DNA of 64,000 nucleotides from contig DASRHT010000007.1 of the NCBI GenBank assembly GCA_035650355.1, forward strand, positions 11,353 through 75,352, written 5' to 3'. Positions 25,804-35,057 of this stretch are shown piece after piece; position 1 is the first letter of the stretch, and each line of letters starts with the position of its first letter. A program made the position numbers and the translations under genes. The DNA comes from DASRHT01 sp035650355. Lineage in GTDB: Bacteria > Chloroflexota > Ktedonobacteria > Ktedonobacterales > Ktedonobacteraceae. A model generated the notes under the pieces. That model saw only the letters and a list, made by a program, of their open reading frames with translations, made no database searches and was not told the origin of the DNA.

Positions 25804-26532
25804 TTGCCTATACTTCACCTGGAACGAGTTATTCAGGTTATGCTTGATACGCTTTTCCCCCCACAGTGCGCAGGGTGCCAGCGCGGTGGAACCGTGCTCT
25901 GCTCATCCTGCATAGCGCAAATCAAGCCGCTGACATCCGCTCGTTGCTACTACTGCTGCTCGCGGCTTGACCCTGGTGGCTTGTGTCCATCCTGCTATTA
26001 CCAGCCACTACAGATGAACGGGCTACGAGCAAGCAGCCTCCATACCGATCCTTTGCGTTCGTGCATTCATGCCCTTAAATACACCGGCAATACACGCCTG
26101 GCTGAGCCACTTGGCGCACTGCTGGCGCGAACCTACATGGCATACAGCATGCAGGCCGATATCATCATCCCGGTGCCGCTCCACAGCGAGCGAGAGCGCC
26201 AACGCGGCTATAACCAGGCCCACTTGCTGGCGAAGGTATGCGCCACCCGAACAGGGTTGCCCCTGCACGATACTATCGTAAAACGCGTACGGGCAACGCC
26301 TCCACAGGTAGGTCTGACAGCCAGCGAGCGCAAACGCAACGTCTTCGGAGCCTTTAACTGTATACAGCCACTTGCAACTGAAACGCTCTCTGGACGTAAA
26401 ATACTAATGGTAGACGATGTTTGCACTACTGGAGCAACCTTAGAGGCTTGCGCCGCTCCATTACTGGCGGCGGGCGCTCTCTCAGTATGGGGATTGGTAC
26501 TTGCCCGACCCAGCGAGAAGGAGACAAACTGA
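25804..26532 (+). CDS. comF: ComF-family phosphoribosyltransferase-like protein
   Basis: 242 aa. The start is uncertain: TTG 25804 (GGAGGTGG 15 nt upstream) or ATG 25840. The N-terminal zinc finger has CAGC, CSSC, CYYC and CPSC. The PRTase domain has IIPVPLHSERERQRGYNQA (the usual ComF core) and the PRPP loop ILMVDDVCTTGATLE. ComF acts in natural transformation, feeding single-stranded DNA to the cytoplasmic machinery, but orthologues exist in non-competent bacteria too. No other com gene is seen here. Confidence 0.9.
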   Translation: MPILHLERVIQVMLDTLFPPQCAGCQRGGTVLCSSCIAQIKPLTSARCYYCCSRLDPGGLCPSCYYQPLQMNGLRASSLHTDPLRSCIHALKYTGNTRLAEPLGALLARTYMAYSMQADIIIPVPLHSERERQRGYNQAHLLAKVCATRTGLPLHDTIVKRVRATPPQVGLTASERKRNVFGAFNCIQPLATETLSGRKILMVDDVCTTGATLEACAAPLLAAGALSVWGLVLARPSEKETN

Positions 26533-26734
26533 CTTCCTGATTTACGTAGTGTTATTGAATAAGAGGTATTACTGGTAGTCATAGCTTTGATTAAAAATAT
26601 TGTACATGAGATCAATCAGCAAGTGTGCTATAATAAAGCGCACAAGAATCAGGCATTGAATACTCGGTAGCCTATGTACATATAGAACATATGTAGCTCA
26701 TGCGTTTGCCATAGTAGTAGAGAGGAAGCCCCAG

Positions 26735-28738
26735 ATGTCGAACAGTGGGAAATGGCTCAGAACGAGTTTTTTCTGGCTTCTGGCCATCCTGGCTATCGCT
26801 GTAGTCATCATTTTTATTTTCCGTCCACAATCGAATGTCACCCAGGCCAACGTGTCCACGCTCTTAAATCATCTCCAGGCAGATATGAAAAAGAACCAGC
26901 AGGATACGCTGACCGTCTCCAGCAATACCCTGACGTTGACGCGGGGCAAAGGGAACGACGCCCCCAAAGAAGATGCCACCATTAATGATAGTTTCGACAT
27001 TACAAAAGTACTAAAAGACAATAACATTGACTACACCAATAATAGCCTCCTCATTCTGCAATACGAATCCCCCAACAACTTCTGGAACTGGCTTGGGACG
27101 CTTGGCGGCCTCATTCCTTTCTTACTGCTGGGCGGTCTGCTGATCTTCATGGTGCGCCAGGCGCAGGGAAGCAATAATCAGGCGATGTCGTTTGGGAAGA
27201 GCCGCGCTCGCATGTTTATGGGCAACAAGCCAACGGTGACTTTTACTGATGTAGCAGGAGTTGAGGAGGCCAAGCAAGAGCTACAAGAGATCGTCGAATT
27301 TCTCAAATATCCTGAAAAGTTCGCCGCTCTCGGCGCTCGCATTCCAAAGGGCCTGCTGCTCGTTGGACCGCCGGGAACGGGAAAGACGCTGATCTCGCGC
27401 GCAGTCGCAGGAGAAGCAGGGGTGCCGTTCTTCAGCATTAGCGGCTCTGAATTTGTGGAGATGTTCGTCGGCGTTGGCGCGAGCCGCGTGCGTGACCTCT
27501 TCGAGCAAGCTAAACGCAATAGCCCCTGTATCGTCTTCGTTGATGAGATTGATGCAGTTGGCCGCCAGCGTGGGGCAGGATTGGGAGGCTCCCACGATGA
27601 GCGCGAGCAAACACTGAACCAGATCCTTGTCGAGATGGACGGCTTTGACACGAACACTAATGTGATTGTGATCGCGGCGACGAACCGCCCCGATGTGCTT
27701 GATCCCGCGCTGTTACGGCCCGGACGCTTCGACCGGCAGGTGGTGCTTGATCGGCCCGATATTCGCGGGCGCATCGCGATCCTCCAGGTACATGTGAAAG
27801 GCAAGCCACTGGAAACCAACATCTCTCTGGACACGCTAGCCAAACAAACCCCTGGCTTCTCCGGGGCGGACCTCGCCAATCTGCTGAACGAAGCTGCTAT
27901 CCTGGCGGCGCGGCGCAATAAACGCAGGATCGGCATGAGCGAGCTTGAAGAGGCCATTGACCGCGTCATAGCCGGACCCGCGCGTAAGAGTCGCATCATC
28001 AGCGAGCGGGAGAAAGCCATCACGGCTTATCATGAAGTGGGCCATGCGCTGGTCGCGCGCATGCTCCCCAACACCGATCCGGTCCATAAAGTATCCATTG
28101 TGGCCCGCGGCCAGGCGGGTGGCTTCACGATGCTGCTCCCAACCGAGGACCGCTACCTGTGGAGCAAGCCGCAGTTTGAGGATACGCTTGCTTATGCGCT
28201 CGGCGGCCATGTGGCGGAGCTGATCATCTTCGGCGAAGTGACGACCGGAGCGTCAAATGATATCGAGCGTGTAACAAAAATTGCGCGCTCGATGGTCACC
28301 GAGTATGGCATGAGCAACCGCATCGGCCCGATGGCGCTTGGTCATAAAGAGGAACTGGTCTTCCTGGGCCGCGATTTTGGCGAACAGCGCAACTACAGCG
28401 AGCAAACCGCTCGCGAAGTGGATGAAGAGGTGCGCAACATCATTCAGGAGGCATTCGATAAAGCCTATAACATCCTGCTGCAAAACAAAACCCGCCTGAT
28501 CATGATCAGCGAACGCCTGATCAAAGAGGAGACGCTGGAAGGGCCGCTCTTCGAGTCTCTTTTCAATCAGCCGCTTAATGATGAGCAGCTAGAGGGTCCT
28601 TCGGTGCTTGCAGGGATGCCAGGGATCGATCCAACGCACCCAATTGAGCCTAAAGGCTTACCGCTCCCGGGCGCATCCTATTCCGCATCATCGCCAATCC
28701 AGCTCCCATACAATGGCGAGGCTAACACACAGAATTGA
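26735..28738 (+). CDS. ftsH: ATP-dependent zinc metalloprotease FtsH
   Basis: 667 aa; ATG at 26735 with AGAGGAAG upstream and a -10 box TATAAT at 26629-26634. It anchors in the membrane through helices at about 9-29 and 122-142, with an extracytoplasmic region between them. AAA+ domain: Walker A GPPGTGKT at about 211, Walker B CIVFVDEIDAVG, and SRH motif ATNRPDVLDPALLRPGRFDR. The protease domain has AYHEVGHALVA with zinc HEVGH at about 433 and a third ligand in the GASNDIERVTKIAR region. It degrades misassembled membrane proteins and short-lived regulators. A terminator follows at 28746-28772. Confidence 0.98.
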   Translation: MSNSGKWLRTSFFWLLAILAIAVVIIFIFRPQSNVTQANVSTLLNHLQADMKKNQQDTLTVSSNTLTLTRGKGNDAPKEDATINDSFDITKVLKDNNIDYTNNSLLILQYESPNNFWNWLGTLGGLIPFLLLGGLLIFMVRQAQGSNNQAMSFGKSRARMFMGNKPTVTFTDVAGVEEAKQELQEIVEFLKYPEKFAALGARIPKGLLLVGPPGTGKTLISRAVAGEAGVPFFSISGSEFVEMFVGVGASRVRDLFEQAKRNSPCIVFVDEIDAVGRQRGAGLGGSHDEREQTLNQILVEMDGFDTNTNVIVIAATNRPDVLDPALLRPGRFDRQVVLDRPDIRGRIAILQVHVKGKPLETNISLDTLAKQTPGFSGADLANLLNEAAILAARRNKRRIGMSELEEAIDRVIAGPARKSRIISEREKAITAYHEVGHALVARMLPNTDPVHKVSIVARGQAGGFTMLLPTEDRYLWSKPQFEDTLAYALGGHVAELIIFGEVTTGASNDIERVTKIARSMVTEYGMSNRIGPMALGHKEELVFLGRDFGEQRNYSEQTAREVDEEVRNIIQEAFDKAYNILLQNKTRLIMISERLIKEETLEGPLFESLFNQPLNDEQLEGPSVLAGMPGIDPTHPIEPKGLPLPGASYSASSPIQLPYNGEANTQN

Positions 28739-28745
28739 TCTGATG

Positions 28746-28772
28746 AGAGAGGGGATTGATCTTTCCCTCTCT
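28746..28772 (+). terminator. Hairpin terminator after ftsH
   Basis: AGAGAGGG (28746-28753) pairs with CCCTCTCT (28765-28772), and outer bases extend with one bulge. No strong T-run, so moderate. Confidence 0.55.
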
Positions 28773-28945
28773 TCATTTGCGCGCACCATTCCTATCGCAC
28801 AGGCGATACCGTTCAGGTTTTCTATTGTATCTCTCCTTTTCTATTTTTAAATATGGGGGCAAAACAAGCAGAAATATCATTAACATAGACAAATTATTTC
28901 TCTGCGTTTTGCGCCTGGAACATGACTCACAGGGAGGATGAGCAT

Positions 28946-30073
28946 TTGATTACAACTGGCACGAACGAACTCAGCAAAGTTATTTTATACGTGCAGGATA
29001 TGAATCGACAGGTATCTTTCTATCACGATATTCTGGGCTTTGCAGTTAAACAGCCAGTAGGGGTGAAAGATTTTCGAGACTTTTACTCAGTGGAGCTAGA
29101 TACAGGTTCATGCATACTTATACTGCATACAGGCCGAAAAGGCGTTCCTGGAGAAGATAGTCCCAGGCTGGTTTTCCACGTAGAAAATATTTACGGCACC
29201 CGCTATGATCTGATCGAGCAAGACGTAGCGATGGCCGAGATACATTCTCCCACGACAGGGGTACAGCAGTGCGACGGAAAAGACCCGGAAGGCAACATAT
29301 TTGTGATAGAATCGCGCGATGATAGAGCAGATACGCAGGGAAGACTTTCCACACCTGACATATCCCGTGCAGGAACGACCTCAATTGACGTCAATTCGTT
29401 GCGTGGCCGCAGCATTATTTTAATGCGACACAATAAAGTACTTATCGCGGCAGAGATTCTCTTTATAATAGCGTTAGTAGAGCTGCTTTCTTTTGCAGGT
29501 GTAGTTCCGCTAATATCGATATTTTTGATAGTAATGGCTCTGCTATGGTTGCAAGGTACGAACTGGAGCGCGCTAGGGCTCAACGGCTCAGCAAGCATAC
29601 GGCGTACAGTGACGCTTGGCCTTTCATTCGGCATCCTCTACTTCATCCTACAGCAGTTCGCTGTTAGCCCTATTGTCAGCCATTTTTTCCCTCCACCACC
29701 CCTACCGCCAACACATCCCGTAACTCCTCCGCCTCATGAGAGTATCCTCGACTTTATCTACAACTTGATTAGCTCATGGACATCAGCGGGCTTCGTCGAA
29801 GAGATGGTCTTTCGTGGCTACCTGCTCAACCGTCTAGCCGACCTCTTAGGACGTCGCTTCTGGGGATGGACTATCGCGCTCTTTATCCAGGCAGCGGTCT
29901 TCGGCAGCGCTCACGCTTACGAACACCTCGATGGCATGATTATAGTGGCCGTCAGTGGCGTACTGCTAGGGCTACTCTACTTTGGCAGCAGGCGCAATTT
30001 ATGGGCCTGTGCCATCACACATGCCGTCATAGATACCATAGCCTTCACATTAAGTTTTCTTGGTATCTTCTAA
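28946..30073 (+). CDS. VOC (glyoxalase-like) domain fused to a CPBP intramembrane protease domain
   Basis: 375 aa. The TTG at 28946 is chosen because AGGGAGGA lies 7 nt upstream; the ATG at 28922 has no SD. Residues about 8-125 form a VOC unit: KVILYVQDMNRQVSFYHDIL, RLVFHVENI and DPEGNIFVIESRDD. The usual metal ligand in the first strand is not His/Gln, so metal binding is doubtful. After a linker come several membrane helices, with CPBP (Abi) motifs EEMVFRG (EExxxR), FGSAHAYEH (FxxxH) and HAVID (HxxxD). CPBP proteins are intramembrane peptidases in type II CAAX processing and bacteriocin immunity. A soluble VOC sensor in front is unusual and suggests ligand- or stress-controlled proteolysis (inference). 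Confidence 0.85.
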   Translation: MITTGTNELSKVILYVQDMNRQVSFYHDILGFAVKQPVGVKDFRDFYSVELDTGSCILILHTGRKGVPGEDSPRLVFHVENIYGTRYDLIEQDVAMAEIHSPTTGVQQCDGKDPEGNIFVIESRDDRADTQGRLSTPDISRAGTTSIDVNSLRGRSIILMRHNKVLIAAEILFIIALVELLSFAGVVPLISIFLIVMALLWLQGTNWSALGLNGSASIRRTVTLGLSFGILYFILQQFAVSPIVSHFFPPPPLPPTHPVTPPPHESILDFIYNLISSWTSAGFVEEMVFRGYLLNRLADLLGRRFWGWTIALFIQAAVFGSAHAYEHLDGMIIVAVSGVLLGLLYFGSRRNLWACAITHAVIDTIAFTLSFLGIF

Positions 30074-30095
30074 CAAAGGCTAATTGTGCAAGGGG

Positions 30096-30125
30096 TTGTG
30101 CAGAGTTATGCCCACATAGTACAAT
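30096..30125 (+). promoter_or_regulatory. Promoter and leader hairpin of the argJ-argD unit
   Basis: TTGTGC (30096-30101) and TACAAT (30120-30125), 18-bp spacing. The leader then contains TCCAGGTC (30160-30167) pairing with GACCTGGA (30198-30205), followed by CTTTTTAC, a possible attenuator before argJ. The gene start is about 30 nt after the hairpin. Confidence 0.45.
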
Positions 30126-30234
30126 AAGGTTACGCAAAAAAGTTCCCGGCTCGCAGTCTTCCAGGTCTAGAGCTTTTCTCCTGGGATGTGCTTGCGTGAC
30201 CTGGAGCTTTTTACTTTTAGGAGGAGGTGTTTTA

Positions 30235-31446
30235 GTGTCTGAACTATTTCGTGAGGTTGATAACTGCGTAACCGCTCCCCAGGGTTTCCGCGCCGGCGCT
30301 ACATCCTGCGGTATCAAATCGGACGCCTCGATCAAAGATCTGGCTATTTTATTATCGGACGTCCCTTGCATTGCTGCGGGTACCTTCACCACCAGTGCTA
30401 CCCGAGCTGCTCCGGTGCTTATCTGCCAGAAACATCTGCAAGGCGGCAAGGCGCAGGCGGTCATCGTCAATAGCGGCAACGCCAATTGCGCCACGGGCGA
30501 GCAAGGATTACGGAACGCAAACCGGATGACCGAGTTTGTAGCCGCTCGCTTCCATGTAGCCAAAGATCTGGTGCTCTGCTCTTCCACCGGCATTATTGGT
30601 CGTCAGTTGCCGATAGAGAAGATCGAAGCAGGCGTACAAGAGATGGAGCTGAGCAAAGAGCGCGGCGATGCCTTCTCTGAGGCGATCCTGACCACCGATA
30701 CACGGCCCAAACGCATGGCGCTGGAATTCCAGATTGATGGGCGAACCGTACGGCTGGGCGGAGTCACGAAGGGCGCGGGCATGATCTATCCCAATATGGC
30801 GACGATGCTCTGCTACCTGACAACCGATGCCGCCCTCGAATATAGCTGGTTGCGCGATGAGCTGCGAACCGCCGTTGACGATTCGTTCAACATGATTTCA
30901 ATGGACGGCGATATGTCCACCAACGACACCTGCGTCCTCTTCGCCAACGGTCTGGCAGGCAACGCGCCAATTAACGCTCAGCATCCAGAGGCGGGCACGT
31001 TCCGCGAAGCGTTGCGTCGCGTCACGCAGTACCTGGCACGCGAAATGGCGCGCGACGGCGAGGGAGCGACCAGGCTGATGACGGTACATGTGCGCGGGGC
31101 GCGAGACAAAGCTGACGCGGTCAAAGCGGCGCGCGGCATCACGCTCTCCCCGCTCTGGCAATGCGCGCTGGCCGGTGGCGATCCTAACTGGGGACGTATC
31201 GTGGCGGCGCTGGGAGCCAGCGGCTGCCAGTTGCATCAGGACACATACGATATTTCCATCGGCAATGTGCAGGTCACGCGCCAGGGTGTGGCTGCTCAAT
31301 ACAATCAGGAGCAGGCGCGGGCAGCGATGGCGGGCAGCGAGGTTACGATTACGGTTGACCTTCATCTCGGCAATGGGCAGGCGACCGCCTGGGGTTGCGA
31401 CCTGACCCACGGCTATATTGACGAAAATACATTATATACACGATAA
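30235..31446 (+). CDS. argJ: Bifunctional glutamate N-acetyltransferase/ornithine acetyltransferase
   Basis: 403 aa. The start is GTG 30235 with perfect GGAGGAGGTG upstream; the long open frame from 29776 is inside the CPBP gene and is not used. The protein self-cleaves at a Thr in KGAGMIYPNMATMLCYL: the ATM motif is at about 187-189. Substrate and fold motifs include KAQAVIVNSGNANCATG, STGIIGRQLP and NDTCVLFANG. It recycles the acetyl group in arginine biosynthesis by moving it from N-acetylornithine to glutamate. It is followed by argD, so both are in one transcription unit with a 169-bp gap. Confidence 0.97.
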   Translation: MSELFREVDNCVTAPQGFRAGATSCGIKSDASIKDLAILLSDVPCIAAGTFTTSATRAAPVLICQKHLQGGKAQAVIVNSGNANCATGEQGLRNANRMTEFVAARFHVAKDLVLCSSTGIIGRQLPIEKIEAGVQEMELSKERGDAFSEAILTTDTRPKRMALEFQIDGRTVRLGGVTKGAGMIYPNMATMLCYLTTDAALEYSWLRDELRTAVDDSFNMISMDGDMSTNDTCVLFANGLAGNAPINAQHPEAGTFREALRRVTQYLAREMARDGEGATRLMTVHVRGARDKADAVKAARGITLSPLWQCALAGGDPNWGRIVAALGASGCQLHQDTYDISIGNVQVTRQGVAAQYNQEQARAAMAGSEVTITVDLHLGNGQATAWGCDLTHGYIDENTLYTR

Positions 31447-31615
31447 CCACGTAGGATCAGGGCAACCGCAAGGGATCGCCCCTACAGCCCCTGTCCTGCG
31501 ACGGATAGAGAATCAGGATATACACGTTAGTCACGTAGGAGCAGGTCTTGCATCTGCCCGCTCCGAGTGCGTACCACCCGGGGTTACGTGTGGATAGAGA
31601 ATCAGGAGAAAACAT
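31447..31615. repeat. Duplicated intergenic segment between argJ and argD
   Basis: The segment ending GGATAGAGAATCAGGA appears twice: first ending at 31517, second at 31606, where it supplies the SD of argD. CACGTAGGA starts both halves (near 31448 and 31529). The middle of the first copy contains a REP-like stem (GGGCAACCGCAAGGGATCGCCC). It looks like a diverged tandem duplication of about 85 bp. Confidence 0.55.
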
Positions 31616-32842
31616 ATGGCAACAACAGAGTTGAATCAGCGCGACTGGGCCGCCCTGGAGCATAAGTATTACCAGGGAACGTTCAAGCGCCAGCCGATCA
31701 CGCTCGTCCGAGGGGCAGGCGCGCGTGTATGGGATAGTGATGGCAAAGAGTATCTTGATTTCGTGGCGGGCATTGCTGTCAATGTGCTAGGACATTGCCA
31801 TCCAGCCGTTGTCGAGGCGGTACAGCACCAGGTAACCGAACTCGTCCATGTCTCCAACCTGTATTACAACGTGCGCCAGGTTGAGCTGGCGGAACAGCTC
31901 AGCATCCAGAGTAAGGGGATGCGCTCGTTCTTCTCGAACAGCGGAGCAGAGGCAAACGAGGGAGCTATCAAGCTGGCTCGTAAATATGGGCGTCTGCATC
32001 GCAACGGAGCCTACGAGGTCATCAGCATGGAGGGCAGCTTCCACGGTCGTACGCTTGCGACCACCGCGGCAACCGGGCAGGCATCATATCAGGCCACCTG
32101 GGTTCCCCTGCCCGATGGCTTTAAACAGGTACCCTTTAACAATCTGGAAGCCGTGAAAGAGGCCACAAGCGAGAAAACGATAGCGATCCTGGTTGAGGCT
32201 GTACAGGGCGAGGGAGGAATCTGGCCTACTTCTAAAGAATATATGCAGGGCCTGCGCCAGTGGTGCGACGAACAGAATCTGGTACTGATCTGCGACGAGG
32301 TTCAGGCGGGTATGGGCCGCACCGGCTACTTCTTCAGTTGGGAATACTACGGCATCCGCCCCGACATCGTAACGATGGCAAAGGGCCTGGCAGGCGGCGT
32401 TCCCATCGGCGCTATGCTCACCGATCCGCGCACCGACGTATTCGTCTACGGCGATCATGGCACCACCTTTGGCGGCAACCCCATCGCCTGCGCGGCAGGT
32501 ACCGCGACAATCAAAACCATCGTCGAGGGGAATCTGATCGAGAACGCAGCCAAGATGGGCGAATACCTGCGCACCAAGCTGGAAGGGCTCTGCGAAAAGT
32601 ATCCCTTCATCGACAGCCCACGCGGTCGCGGCCTGATGCGGGCGGTCAACGTCAAGCACGATCTGGCCCCCGTAATCGTTCAGCAAGCCCTGGAGCACGG
32701 CCTGCTGCTGAACAATACCGGAGCGAAGACGCTGCGCATGATCCCCCCATTGATCCTGACCGCCAGCGACATCGACCAGGCAATAGAGCTGCTTGACCTT
32801 GCCCTGACAGACGTGGCAGCCATGCCCGTTGCTAAAGCATAA
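31616..32842 (+). CDS. argD: Acetylornithine aminotransferase (class III)
   Basis: 408 aa; ATG with CAGGAG 7 nt upstream. Class III PLP enzyme: DFVAGIAVNVLGHCHPAVV, SNSGAEANEGAIKLARKYG, SFHGRTLATTAATG, LVEAVQGEGGI, DEVQAGMGRTG, and the PLP lysine in TMAKGLAGGVPIGAM (about 255), then GTTFGGNPIACAAG. In this family N-acetylornithine, succinyl-diaminopimelate and related substrates overlap; the argJ neighbour makes acetylornithine the natural choice. No other arg gene is in the window. Confidence 0.95.
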   Translation: MATTELNQRDWAALEHKYYQGTFKRQPITLVRGAGARVWDSDGKEYLDFVAGIAVNVLGHCHPAVVEAVQHQVTELVHVSNLYYNVRQVELAEQLSIQSKGMRSFFSNSGAEANEGAIKLARKYGRLHRNGAYEVISMEGSFHGRTLATTAATGQASYQATWVPLPDGFKQVPFNNLEAVKEATSEKTIAILVEAVQGEGGIWPTSKEYMQGLRQWCDEQNLVLICDEVQAGMGRTGYFFSWEYYGIRPDIVTMAKGLAGGVPIGAMLTDPRTDVFVYGDHGTTFGGNPIACAAGTATIKTIVEGNLIENAAKMGEYLRTKLEGLCEKYPFIDSPRGRGLMRAVNVKHDLAPVIVQQALEHGLLLNNTGAKTLRMIPPLILTASDIDQAIELLDLALTDVAAMPVAKA

Positions 32843-32960
32843 CAAGGCAATACAGCTAAACTACTGATGCAGTTTGGCACAGTTGAAAGAGCACATCCGC
32901 GAGAAAAATATACGGGTGTGCTCTTTTTGCTAATCAATTATCAGCAAGCCCTCCACGGCT

Positions 32961-33053
32961 CGTTTAGTTCAGGGCTTTTCCGTTTTCGTCATGCTCACAG
33001 GACGAAGTCCTGCTCGCAAGAGGAGAGGAACACGGAAAAGCCCTGCGTTTAGT
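32961..33053 (-). mobile_element. MITE-like element with terminal inverted repeats and 8-bp flanking duplication
   Basis: The element spans 32969-33045 (77 bp). CAGGGCTTTTCCG (32970-32982) and its complement (33033-33045) are perfect 13-bp terminal repeats. Flanks CGTTTAGT (32961-32968) and CGTTTAGT (33046-33053) are identical, as expected of a target-site duplication. Inside, the sequence is the reverse complement of parts of the copy at 38.0 kb (CTCTCCTC, TTGCGAGCAGG, TGACGAAAACGG). It encodes no protein, so it would move by a transposase elsewhere in the genome. Confidence 0.6.
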
Positions 33054-33235
33054 CAGGGCTGTTGCAACGTTGGGAATACCGTCTGCCAAGCGGGGGTCAA
33101 GGGGGCGGCAGCCTCCTTGCGGGGCGCGGGGTACGTCGCGATCTAGCGAATTGTCCCCGCTCATTCTTCTCCCCCCCTCGCCCCGAAGGGGGCAAAAAGA
33201 AGAAGTAAATAGCCCTGGCGTTTAGTTTGATCGGC

Positions 33236-33379
33236 TTGTGCGGGGAGCTAAAAGAGGCTACAATAGGAAAAGAGATAGAAGAAAAACATCATGATCCTAT
33301 TGTCAACGTCAAAACCAGTGATGGCTTAATCTTGCATGGCCTTCTTAAATTGAACGACAAGCCCTGCTGTAGCATATAA
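33236..33379 (+). pseudogene. Possible alpha/beta-hydrolase N-terminal remnant
   Basis: A TTG-initiated open frame of 47 codons (33236-33379) encodes IVNVKTSDGLILHGLLKLND near its end. This looks like the first beta-hairpin of an alpha/beta-hydrolase (xTxDGxxLxGxL). It then stops at TAA with nothing downstream but the amidase leader. No SD was seen. It may be a gene relic or a chance resemblance. Confidence 0.25.
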
Positions 33380-33450
33380 TAGCTTTAACCCGAAACAGGC
33401 ATTCGTTGAATCTTCCAGAACAACTGTAGTTTCAAGGGGGAAAGCTTATA

Positions 33451-35031
33451 ATGGAACTTATCAATCGTTCTGCCAGGGAACTGGCCGCTATGATCGCCCA
33501 CGGTGATATCACTTCCACAGAGGCGGTCGAAGCCCACATCGAGCAAATTGAGCGCGTCAATCCCACACTGAACGCGGTGGTGGTCAAACGCTACGAGGCC
33601 GCGCGAGCAGAGGCGCGCAAGGCAGATGAAGAGCGGGCAAAAGGCGACATCTCCGGTCCCTTGCATGGAGTACCCATTACCATCAAGGAGTGTCTGGAGC
33701 TGGAAGGCACGCCCGCAACCTTCGGCATCCCCTCACGCGCCACGCTGCTTTCTACTGAAGATGATCTCTATGTGGCACGTATGCGGCAAGCGGGCGCAAT
33801 CATCCTCGGCAAAACGAACGTCTCGCAGCTTCTGCTTTTCGCGGAAAGCGATAACCCGATCTATGGTCGCACCAACAATCCCTGGAATTTGGAACGGACT
33901 TCCGGGGGCAGCAGCGGCGGGCAGGCAGCGATCATTGCGGCAGGCGGCTCGCCAATGGGATTGGGAACCGATATCGGCGGCAGCATCCGTTTTCCGGCTA
34001 CCTTCTGCGGCATCGCGGGCATCAAGCCGACCAGCGGGCGCACGCCGGATGCCGGTCGCTATAGCTCCCCCATCGGGCAGCGCGCAATTGTCAGTCAGGT
34101 GGGAGTGCTGGCCCGTTACGTTGACGATGTCGCACTCGGTCTGGAGGTGATCAACGGTGGCCGCAATCCCACAACCGAACCGCCGATGCCGCTGGGCGAT
34201 CCTGCTTCTGTAAACATTTCGCAACTGCGCATCGCCTACTATATCGATGATGGCACATTAACGCCCGCTCCCGCTGTACGCCGCGCAGTGCTGCAAACCG
34301 CAGATATTTTACGCCGATCCGGCGCTCAGGTGAGCGAATGGGTACCTCCTGATGTTCACGAGGCGGTCGGGATTTTTTATGGAGTCTTGAGCGCGGATGG
34401 CGCGAGAGGAGTTAATAAGGTGCTTGGGCGCGATAAACGAGATCCGCGCATCGCTACCCTGGCAATGCTTGCTCAACGCTCACGACCAACCCTCTCCATC
34501 CTCGGCGCGATGCTCCAACTGCTGGGCCAGCACGGCACAGCGCGCATTCTCCAACACTTCGGGTACCGCGATACCCAGCATTACTGGCAGCTTATCGAGG
34601 CGCAGATGGCGTACCAGCGCCGCTTTAAAAAAGCTCTTGACCAGGCAGATGGCGGCCCATTCGACATTATCCTTTGCTCTGCCTGCTCGCTTCCGGCGTT
34701 TACGCACGGCAGCACGCGCGATCTTAGCACGGCAGGCGGCTATACCGTGCTCTACAACGTCGTCGGCTATCCTACCGGCGTTGTTCCCGTCACCCGCGTT
34801 CAAGCTGATGAGGAGATGGAACGCCAGCCGAGCAGAGATATCATCGAGCAGACTGCGCGCAAGGTTGAGCTGGGCAGTGCGGGCTTGCCTATCGGCGTAC
34901 AGGTTGTAGCTCGTCCCTGGCGCGAGCATCAGGCGCTGGCTGTCATGACAGCAATTGAGCAGGTTGTTCGTACCCACGATGATTATCCCAGGCTCGCAAC
35001 TCTCCCAACTCTTGCAGAAGCAAAAAGCTGA
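33451..35031 (+). CDS. Amidase-signature family hydrolase
   Basis: 526 aa; ATG with AAGGGGGAAAG upstream. Amidase-signature catalytic triad: Lys in GVPITIKECLELEG (about 79), cis-Ser in ERTSGGSSGGQAAIIAAG (about 155), and Ser nucleophile in GTDIGGSIRFPATFCG (about 178). Family members include GatA, fatty-acid amide hydrolases and plant-type amidases. No gatB/gatC is adjacent, and the C-terminal half is not typical of GatA, so a general amidase is more likely. It lies on the strand opposite to the following methyltransferase-like gene. Confidence 0.92.
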   Translation: MELINRSARELAAMIAHGDITSTEAVEAHIEQIERVNPTLNAVVVKRYEAARAEARKADEERAKGDISGPLHGVPITIKECLELEGTPATFGIPSRATLLSTEDDLYVARMRQAGAIILGKTNVSQLLLFAESDNPIYGRTNNPWNLERTSGGSSGGQAAIIAAGGSPMGLGTDIGGSIRFPATFCGIAGIKPTSGRTPDAGRYSSPIGQRAIVSQVGVLARYVDDVALGLEVINGGRNPTTEPPMPLGDPASVNISQLRIAYYIDDGTLTPAPAVRRAVLQTADILRRSGAQVSEWVPPDVHEAVGIFYGVLSADGARGVNKVLGRDKRDPRIATLAMLAQRSRPTLSILGAMLQLLGQHGTARILQHFGYRDTQHYWQLIEAQMAYQRRFKKALDQADGGPFDIILCSACSLPAFTHGSTRDLSTAGGYTVLYNVVGYPTGVVPVTRVQADEEMERQPSRDIIEQTARKVELGSAGLPIGVQVVARPWREHQALAVMTAIEQVVRTHDDYPRLATLPTLAEAKS

Positions 35032-35057
35032 TAGCCAGAGGCTTGGTATAGCAGGTG

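Noticed and set aside
29776..30234. 153-codon N-terminal extension of argJ
   Set aside because: It is another frame of the CPBP gene and lies before a perfect SD and GTG start at 30235.
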